Shown here in pieces: positions 7,155 through 11,024 of a stretch of 11,024 bases of DNA. The notes below the pieces were generated by a model, which was not told the DNA's origin, did not search any database, and saw nothing but the letters and a program-made list of their open reading frames with translations. Location of the stretch: the NCBI GenBank assembly GCA_002372175.1, contig DFIS01000009.1, positions 1 through 11,024 on the forward strand, read 5' to 3'. This stretch comes from Solobacterium sp. UBA3691 (GTDB taxonomy: Bacteria; Bacillota_I; Bacilli_A; Erysipelotrichales; Erysipelotrichaceae). How positions within the stretch are numbered: the stretch's first letter is position 1; each line of letters starts with the position of its first letter. A program made the translations under genes and the position numbers.

Positions 7155-7614
7155 TCTGATCCTCCAGGAAAGCGAGTGATCTGCCGGCATCTTCCTTTGC
7201 CTTGACCTTGGTCTCAGCCCGGATGATGATCCCCTGTTCATCGATCAGATATGTCGTACGGACAACACCCATTACCTTTCTGCCGTACATGTTCTTTTCC
7301 TGCCATACCCCGTATTTCTGCAGAACTTCCTTCTCGGTATCTGACAGGATCGTAAACGGCAGTCCGTGCTTTTCCTCAAACTTCTTGTGAGACACAACAC
7401 TGTCCTTGGACACGCCTAATACGACTGCATTCTTCTCCCGGATCTGCGGATAAAGATCACGGAATCCGCATGCCTGTGCCGTACATCCGGAAGTATTATC
7501 CTTGGGATAGAAGTACAGGATCACCTTCTGTCCACGGTAATCCGATAACGTATGCTCAATGCCGTTCTGATCCGGAAGCGTAAAGTCAGGTGCCTGGGTA
7601 CCGATTTCCAACAT
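7147..7614 (-). CDS. bcp: Thiol peroxidase, Bcp/PrxQ-type peroxiredoxin
   Basis: This cytoplasmic enzyme reduces hydrogen peroxide and organic hydroperoxides using a reactive cysteine, usually recycled by thioredoxin. The 155 residues match the family length. The motif FYPKDNTSGCTAQACGFRD gives peroxidatic Cys44 (with Pro37 and Thr41 in the PxxxTxxC pattern) and resolving Cys49, the atypical 2-Cys arrangement. The conserved arginine is likely Arg119 in GVVRTTYLID. The start has AGGAGG 8 nt upstream. The gene is followed with overlap by the PfkB-fold gene. A 26-nt dyad and a sequence also found before the AbrB-type gene lie just upstream, suggesting regulation, but I could not identify a convincing -35/-10 pair. 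Confidence 0.93.
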   Translation of the reverse strand: MLEIGTQAPDFTLPDQNGIEHTLSDYRGQKVILYFYPKDNTSGCTAQACGFRDLYPQIREKNAVVLGVSKDSVVSHKKFEEKHGLPFTILSDTEKEVLQKYGVWQEKNMYGRKVMGVVRTTYLIDEQGIIIRAETKVKAKEDAGRSLAFLEDQNG

Positions 7615-7640
7615 GTTTTATTCCTCCTGCTGTATGTATT

Positions 7641-7666
7641 TGTATACTTCTCACAGAAAGTATACA
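7641..7666. promoter_or_regulatory. 26-nt dyad upstream of bcp, candidate operator
   Basis: TGTATACTT (7641-7649) and its exact inverse AAGTATACA (7658-7666) are separated by 8 nt. The dyad sits 27 nt before the bcp start codon and partly overlaps the leader motif shared with the AbrB-type gene. It does not look like a PerR box. It could be an operator or an RNA hairpin; the binding protein is unknown. Confidence 0.45.
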
Positions 7667-7742
7667 TCCGATCTGCATATTATGCTTTCAACATTCAGAT
7701 ACTAAATGTATGAACCGGAAGCATATGTGATCAGTGAAAAGA

Positions 7743-7783
7743 AAAATATTGAGGATGGAATAACCTTCCAACCTCAATATTTT
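7743..7783. terminator. Strong bidirectional rho-independent terminator
   Basis: Twelve-base arms (7743-7754 with 7772-7783) are perfect inverse complements. After a single A-A mismatch, five more pairs (TGGAA with TTCCA) close a 5-nt loop. On the minus strand the stem continues into a T-rich tract, so it would end transcription of the AbrB-glycosyltransferase operon about 95 nt after its stop codon. The plus-strand tail (TATTTTAG) is weaker. It also insulates bcp from the accessory block. Confidence 0.85.
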
Positions 7784-7810
7784 AGTAACCGCTCAATGAT
7801 TTATTTCCTT

Positions 7811-7835
7811 TGTCTACTTGACAAGGGTAATATCA
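7811..7835 (+). repeat. Insertion-sequence-end-like repeat, left copy
   Basis: This 25-nt sequence begins TGTCTACTTGACA and ends GGGTAATATCA. A near-identical copy occurs in inverse orientation at 10949-10973: the first 13 nt match exactly, and the rest differs by two one-base indels and one substitution. The ends TG and CA are typical of IS3-type elements, though the family assignment is from memory. There is no transposase beside it, so it is either a solo remnant or one end of a larger unit. Confidence 0.55.
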
Positions 7836-7878
7836 CGTTCGGAGGTTTTTATCTGAACTATATTAGATGAATCGCGGA

Positions 7879-9267
7879 TCATCTGTATTTCTGCAGGATA
7901 GATGCATATTTTTGTTTCTGTATTCTCCTGCCGATCGGACCAGACAGGATAGCTGCCCCAAGACCGATGATCCACACATATTTCCAGCTGATCAGTCTTC
8001 CAATCAGATTGATACAGACGATGACAAACACCCAGTACAGGAACTGGAATCTTCCGGTTTCCCTATTCAGCTCACTGATGACATCGATTCCGTTTGAAAT
8101 ATGCGGTGCATTCTCGATAAAATCTGCAGCTCCGGCAGGTCCCGGACACGAACGGAAATCCTGACTGCAGGCCTTGGCTGCCTCTCTGTATGATGGATCA
8201 TCAAGGATCTCCTGTACAGTCATGCGGATGCCATTCACAGAATCATCGGTTAAAGTTTTGCCGGCACCGATCTCTGTCACTCTTCTCGCCACTGCTTTCT
8301 GTTCACCGGTCTGCGGGTAAAGCACCATCGGTGTCTCCATATACAGACTTTCGGAAACACTGTTCATCCCGCAGTGTGTAATAAAGGCATCTGCTCTGGA
8401 CAGAATGTCAAGCTGATCAACATAAGGATATACCTGGATATTCTCGGGAAGTGTTCCTAAAGAACTGCGGTCTGTTGCATTCCCGCATGAGATGATGACG
8501 TCGATATTCTGATCACGCAGAGCCTCAATGCACTTGGTATAGAAATCAGGTCTGTCATTGATGACCGTACCCATGGAGATATAAACAAGCGGCCGTTCCT
8601 TTGTCTTATCAGGAACGGTATTCGAGAATACAGAGGGTCCGACAAATGCGTAATGATCCGAAAAGCTCTCTGCATACGGCTGAAACTGTCTTGATGTGTA
8701 CACAACTGTATCAGTTTTGTTGTCATTTGATATCAGCGAAAATACATTTTTCACATGATAACCGTAAGATTCAAGCTTTTTCAGTTCCTTTGACACTCTC
8801 GGCAGTCCCAGAACAAGATCCGCTGTCTCCTTCAGCGTATTCTTCATGTACTGCGAAGACAGCTGGTTAAAGGCAAATGTACTGGTAGAAACCACCATCG
8901 GCACATGGTGTTTCCATGCGTTCAGTTTGCCCCAGAAGCAGACAGAATCCGTATATACGACATCAGGGTGAAAGGTTCTGAACTCTTCATCCAGGAAGCT
9001 GTCTATGCGCAGAGTGATCCGGATATCCTGAATTGTCATTTCTGTTGAGGACACATTCTGTATTCCGGTTTCTTCCTGCTTCGTGAGCTCAGGGAGATAA
9101 GCATCACAGGAGATGAATTCTGCACCTGTATTTATGATCTTGTCTTTATAAGCATCAAATGAATAGAATCTGACTGTATTACCCCTTTTCACAAGTTCTG
9201 CAGCAACCGGCAGCATCGGATTTGTATGACCATGTGCAGGAATGCAGAAAAAGGCAATTTTCTTCAT
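7879..9267 (-). CDS. MGT/YjiC-type family 1 glycosyltransferase with C-terminal membrane tail
   Basis: Family 1 enzymes transfer a sugar from a nucleotide donor, often UDP-glucose, to small acceptors such as macrolides, flavonoids or lipids. In this 462-residue protein the N-terminal domain begins MKKIAFFCIPAHGHTNPMLP, with likely catalytic base His14 in GHTNP and a candidate partner Asp107. After SMGT (231-234), the C-terminal Rossmann domain has the donor-binding motif THCGMNSVSESLYMETPMV from 297, ending with Gly321/Glu322/Gln323. Enzymes of this type normally stop near residue 390-400. This one continues with a tail carrying two hydrophobic segments (about 407-424 and 429-446) and a basic end (RRIQKQKYASILQKYR), suggesting membrane anchoring and perhaps a lipid acceptor. 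The start codon overlaps the stop of the AbrB-type gene (ATGA), so translation is coupled. Acceptor and donor are unknown. Confidence 0.88.
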   Translation of the reverse strand: MKKIAFFCIPAHGHTNPMLPVAAELVKRGNTVRFYSFDAYKDKIINTGAEFISCDAYLPELTKQEETGIQNVSSTEMTIQDIRITLRIDSFLDEEFRTFHPDVVYTDSVCFWGKLNAWKHHVPMVVSTSTFAFNQLSSQYMKNTLKETADLVLGLPRVSKELKKLESYGYHVKNVFSLISNDNKTDTVVYTSRQFQPYAESFSDHYAFVGPSVFSNTVPDKTKERPLVYISMGTVINDRPDFYTKCIEALRDQNIDVIISCGNATDRSSLGTLPENIQVYPYVDQLDILSRADAFITHCGMNSVSESLYMETPMVLYPQTGEQKAVARRVTEIGAGKTLTDDSVNGIRMTVQEILDDPSYREAAKACSQDFRSCPGPAGAADFIENAPHISNGIDVISELNRETGRFQFLYWVFVIVCINLIGRLISWKYVWIIGLGAAILSGPIGRRIQKQKYASILQKYR

Positions 9268-9482
9268 TTATCTTCACCGTCCTGTGATTGAAATGCGGCT
9301 GCGAACAATTCTGCGAATGCTCCTTTCGGCGGAATCGCAATTCCTCGTTTTTCATCACCGAGAAGCAGCAGAGTATCTCCGGGCTTGATGCCAAAGACAT
9401 CCCTTGCCTGTTTCGGAATAACGATCTGTCCTTTTTCACCGACAGTAGCTGTCCATGCGTATTTTCCATCCAGTGCTTTCAT
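9264..9482 (-). CDS. AbrB/MazE/SpoVT-type DNA-binding regulator
   Basis: The 72-residue protein contains a single swapped-hairpin AbrB domain at about 10-52: GEKGQIVIPKQARDVFGIKP followed by GDTLLLLGDEKRGIAI. This is the DNA-binding fold of transition-state regulators and of MazE-type antitoxins. No toxin gene follows. Instead its stop codon overlaps the start of the glycosyltransferase gene by 4 nt, making the pair one operon. The short charged tail ends DGEDK. Ribosome binding site GGAGG lies 6 nt before the ATG. A consensus promoter with a dyad over its -10 box lies upstream, so autoregulation is likely. Similar small AbrB proteins often control the gene or transporter they precede; that role here is inferred. 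Confidence 0.85.
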   Translation of the reverse strand: MKALDGKYAWTATVGEKGQIVIPKQARDVFGIKPGDTLLLLGDEKRGIAIPPKGAFAELFAAAFQSQDGEDK

Positions 9483-9506
9483 ATATTGCCTCCAAAAGTA
9501 TGATTT

Positions 9507-9522
9507 GTATAACTAATTATAC
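9507..9522. promoter_or_regulatory. Dyad over the -10 box of the AbrB-type gene, candidate autoregulatory operator
   Basis: GTATAA and TTATAC form 6-bp inverted arms with a 4-nt spacer on either strand, covering the -10 hexamer. A dimeric AbrB-type protein binding here would block its own promoter. The adjoining sequence toward the gene is almost the same as that before bcp. Confidence 0.4.
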
Positions 9523-9544
9523 TTTCTATATGATTATACATCAA
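9516..9544 (-). promoter_or_regulatory. Sigma-A promoter of the AbrB-glycosyltransferase operon
   Basis: On the minus strand TTGATG (9539-9544) and TATAAT (9516-9521) are spaced by exactly 17 nt. The predicted start is near 9509, about 26 nt before the ATG. It is the only clear promoter for the two-gene operon. Confidence 0.75.
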
Positions 9545-9556
9545 GAAGATAGCTTT

Positions 9557-9585
9557 AAAAGAAACCCCATACTGTTGTATGGAGT
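9557..9585 (-). terminator. Candidate rho-independent terminator upstream of the AbrB promoter
   Basis: A 9-bp stem (9564-9572 with 9577-9585, one G-U pair on the minus strand) with a 4-nt loop is followed on the minus strand by TTTCTTTT. No intact gene ends just before it, so it may be left over from a lost gene between it and 9721, or act as a second barrier to readthrough. Confidence 0.5.
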
Positions 9586-9721
9586 TCTCATTCTTATTCA
9601 TTTTTTGCAGCAATTCATTTACTGCAAGAGGAAGACATTTCTATTCCCACTCAATTGTTTATAGTGCTTATTTTAAGCCATTTTTACGTGCTGTTCCGCA
9701 TATTGTTCCGCATTTTCTGCA
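9586..9721. other. Intergenic stretch without a recognisable gene
   Basis: No open frame on either strand looks like a protein; the minus strand is broken by several stop codons. It contains two copies of TGTTCCGCAT (9695-9704 and 9707-9716 approximately) in direct orientation 12 nt apart, of unknown meaning, near the next hairpin. It lies between two terminators and is probably debris from an earlier gene or element. Confidence 0.4.
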
Positions 9722-9749
9722 CAAAAAAATCATCCATTAACGGATGATT
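9722..9749 (-). terminator. Rho-independent terminator after the broken hydrolase gene
   Basis: AATCATCC (9728-9735) and GGATGATT (9742-9749) form an 8-bp perfect stem with a 6-nt loop. On the minus strand it runs straight into seven T residues. It lies 13 nt after the stop codon of the 3' gene fragment at 9763-9894, so it probably belonged to that gene. Confidence 0.85.
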
Positions 9750-9762
9750 CATTTTGTTATTG

Positions 9763-9894
9763 TTATATATTGGCTATTCTCTCGTCTATCCAGGTGATGC
9801 ATGCTCTAACATTAGATGCCCTTCTATATATTGTAGAGTCTGAACTGTCGGGATAGCCTGCCTTAAGCTCTTGAGCAATTTCCTGTTCCTTCAT
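9763..9894 (-). pseudogene. 3' fragment of an unrelated gene fused to the hydrolase remnant
   Basis: In a different frame from the hydrolase, the minus strand encodes 43 residues from an ATG at 9892-9894: MKEQEIAQEL, then a segment with SSDSTIYRRASNVRA, then CITWIDERIANI and a stop. The pattern S-T-x-x-R-R-A-x-x-V-R-x-x-x-x-W-I looks like the C-terminal tail of some restriction- or AAA-associated proteins (recalled, not searched). It is followed directly by a good terminator, as a true gene end would be. There is no ribosome binding site of note. I read it as the tail of a gene whose front was deleted, joined to the hydrolase gene. It could also be a tiny independent gene. Confidence 0.5.
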
Positions 9895-10282
9895 CTGTCT
9901 CTTCAGGATGTTTCGGCACCAGAATCCGCCAGAAGAAGATTTTGTTGAAAACCTTCAGCGTTTTCTCCATGTAGCGGTGGAGTGAAGGCTCATTGTGCTG
10001 CTTATAGATCGGTGCGTCTTTTTCATGAATGTGTACCGGTGTATTGAACCAGAAGTTTCCGCCGGTATGATCGATATGACCGTGTGTATTGAATACAATC
10101 AGCGGCAGATCCGTGAATTCCCTGATATATGTTTTAAGATCCGCGAATCCGTAAGCCGTATCAACGACACATGCTTTTTCTTTTCCGATAACCAGGAAAC
10201 AGGCAACGCCGGAAGATGTAATGCCATAGACGCCATCCATCAGTTTTCTGCACTTATATGTCTTTTTAAGTTCTTTCTCCAT
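9863..10282 (-). pseudogene. Metallo-beta-lactamase-fold hydrolase, 3'-truncated
   Basis: The 139 residues are the N-terminal half of an MBL-fold metallohydrolase. After a strand-rich start (MDGVYGITSSGVACFLVIG, then the VVDT strand at 39-42) comes the zinc motif HGHIDH (His67, His69, Asp71, His72) followed by TGGN. Family members usually have 200-300 residues with further metal ligands (a later His, an Asp and a final His) that are missing here. After residue about 125 the sequence (ETDEGTGNCSRA) no longer looks like the family, and another frame takes over as the tail of a different gene. A binuclear site cannot be completed, so it is probably inactive. The start is well supported by GGAGG 8 nt upstream. 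It is divergent from the TetR-family gene and probably was its target. Confidence 0.75.
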
Positions 10283-10297
10283 GACCCTTTCCTCCGC

Positions 10298-10326
10298 TTG
10301 ACTTCCATCTGATACATTTGTATCAT
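10298..10326 (+). promoter_or_regulatory. Sigma-A promoter of the TetR-family gene
   Basis: TTGACT (10298-10303) and TATCAT (10321-10326) are 17 nt apart, a strong match to the housekeeping consensus. The predicted start is near 10333, leaving a leader of about 57 nt. Both palindromes described next overlap it or its start site. Confidence 0.7.
10310..10325. promoter_or_regulatory. Operator 1, perfect palindromic arms over the tetR -10 region
   Basis: TGATACA and TGTATCA are exact inverse arms separated by TT. The site covers the spacer and -10 box of the tetR promoter, so a bound dimer would block RNA polymerase. It also lies in the short region upstream of the divergent hydrolase gene. Confidence 0.65.
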
Positions 10327-10335
10327 AACGGTGTG

Positions 10336-10357
10336 ATGTGAGACAATTGTTTCACAT
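10336..10357. promoter_or_regulatory. Operator 2, 22-nt near-perfect palindrome
   Basis: ATGTGAGACAAT and ATTGTTTCACAT centre on 10346/10347 and are inverse complements except for one base pair. The site covers about +4 to +25 of the predicted tetR transcript. Its sequence differs from operator 1, so the TetR protein may bind only one of them and another regulator the other. Confidence 0.6.
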
Positions 10358-10389
10358 AAAGCGAGACACCGGAAAGGAGTTTGTATCAC

Positions 10390-10929
10390 ATGAATCCCCA
10401 GGAAAAAAACACTTATGTAAAACAGCAGATCACAAAAGCGCTGGTCAGCCTTATGAAAAAGAAAAAAATCACTGATATTTCAATCAGTGAAATATGTGAC
10501 AAGGCGCAGGTAGGCAGGGCTTCGTTCTACCGTAATTACGATTCGAAGGAAGAAGTCATTGAAAAATACACGGAATCTCTCATTCTGACATGGGCAGACG
10601 AAATTGACATGGATCCGACTGCGAACATTTACAATTTCTTTGCCAGTCTGTTTGAGCATTTTCAGAAGAACAGCAGTTTTTATAAAACTCTTTATAAGCA
10701 GAACATGTCCCCAATGATTCTGAATGCCATCCGGAAAAGATTGAATGTCAGACCAGATACAGATCCGGCCGCCTTATACAGCAGTGCATATATCGCTTAC
10801 GGAATATTCGGATGGATCGACATCTGGTTCAGCAACGGCATGAAAGAAACGCCGGAAGAACTCAACCGCATTATTGTAAACAACATCAACACCATGATCA
10901 AAGGAGCCAAAGAACTCGAAGAACTCTGA
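10390..10929 (+). CDS. TetR/AcrR-family transcriptional regulator
   Basis: The 179-residue protein has the N-terminal TetR helix-turn-helix: ALVSLMKKKKITDISISEIC, then DKAQVGRASFYRNYDSKEEV at about 38-57, a classic signature. The C-terminal ligand domain contains FFASLFEHFQKNSSFYKTLY and a hydrophobic AYIAYGIFGWIDIWF segment, reminiscent of the TetR_C-7/DhaS-like subgroup. The ligand is unknown. I chose the ATG at 10390 because AGGAG (10375-10379) lies 10 nt upstream; the in-frame TTG at 10381 would leave only 1 nt. It is transcribed away from the hydrolase gene, with two palindromes between them, so it likely represses itself and formerly the hydrolase. Confidence 0.92.
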   Translation: MNPQEKNTYVKQQITKALVSLMKKKKITDISISEICDKAQVGRASFYRNYDSKEEVIEKYTESLILTWADEIDMDPTANIYNFFASLFEHFQKNSSFYKTLYKQNMSPMILNAIRKRLNVRPDTDPAALYSSAYIAYGIFGWIDIWFSNGMKETPEELNRIIVNNINTMIKGAKELEEL

Positions 10930-10948
10930 AATAAAAGCGAAGCCAGAT

Positions 10949-10973
10949 TGATATAGACCCTGTCAAGTAGACA
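10949..10973 (-). repeat. Insertion-sequence-end-like repeat, right copy
   Basis: This is the inverse partner of 7811-7835 (13 nt identical, then short indels). Read on the plus strand it begins TGATATAGACCC and ends TGTCAAGTAGACA. It lies 20 nt after the tetR stop codon. The remaining sequence to 11024 has no open frame that I can identify and may be the upstream part of an IS continuing off the window. Confidence 0.55.
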
Positions 10974-11024
10974 GTCGAAATATCTAAAGACATTGCCATA
11001 AGGGGCTGTAAAGAAAAAGACGAA

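Noticed and set aside
6408..7205. Long open frame on the plus strand opposite the PfkB-fold gene
   Set aside because: It is antisense to a better-supported gene, has no good ribosome binding site, and its translation is rich in Arg, Cys and His with no family resemblance.
7155..7241. 29-residue N-terminal extension of the PfkB-fold protein
   Set aside because: It lies inside the peroxiredoxin gene in another frame, has low-complexity basic content, and the downstream ATG has a proper GGAGG.
7641..7666. PerR box before the peroxiredoxin gene
   Set aside because: The dyad is TGTATACTT with an 8-nt spacer and does not match the TTATAATNATTATAA type of sequence.
7743..7783. CRISPR repeat or small mobile repeat unit
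   Set aside because: Only one copy exists and its fold and T tract fit a terminator.
9264..9482. AbrB-type gene as a MazE antitoxin
   Set aside because: No toxin-like gene adjoins it; the coupled gene is a glycosyltransferase, so an operon regulator fits better.

Overview
The window looks like the chromosome of a low-to-moderate GC Firmicute, possibly an Erysipelotrichia-type gut bacterium. The evidence is an L27 with a cleavable Firmicutes-type N-terminal extension next to its protease Prp, strong AGGAGG ribosome binding sites, consensus sigma-A promoters, and the order rplU-prp-rpmA-obgE-ruvA-ruvB. The placement within Firmicutes is inference. All genes lie on the minus strand except a TetR-family gene at the right end.

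Positions 1-3870 hold a core housekeeping operon. A consensus promoter (TTGACT-17-TATAAT) overlaps the stop codon of the upstream ATPase gene. It drives a structured leader of about 100 nt (L21-leader type), then rplU, prp and rpmA. A rho-independent hairpin between rpmA and obgE may lower transcription into obgE, ruvA and ruvB. The ruvB gene runs off the left edge.

Positions 3867-7614 hold a peroxiredoxin (Bcp/PrxQ type), a PfkB-fold protein whose catalytic signature is degenerate, and a 782-residue P-type cation ATPase that has all its catalytic motifs. The peroxiredoxin and kinase-like genes overlap. The ATPase has its own extended -10 promoter that would give an almost leaderless transcript.

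Positions 7615-11024 are an accessory block. It contains an AbrB-type regulator translationally coupled to an MGT-type glycosyltransferase with an unusual two-helix membrane tail. Next come an intergenic region with stacked hairpins and short repeats, a metallo-beta-lactamase-fold gene whose 3' end is broken and joined to the tail of an unrelated gene, and a divergent TetR-family regulator with two clear palindromic operators. Inverted, closely related 25-nt sequences resembling insertion-sequence ends sit at 7811-7835 and 10949-10973 and bracket this block. Together with the truncated gene, they suggest past mobile-element activity.

I see no CRISPR array, rRNA, tRNA or complete transposase. 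The best second looks are the membrane-anchored glycosyltransferase/AbrB pair, a leader motif shared by the AbrB and peroxiredoxin genes, the broken hydrolase with its scar, and the PfkB-fold protein lacking the GAGD aspartate.
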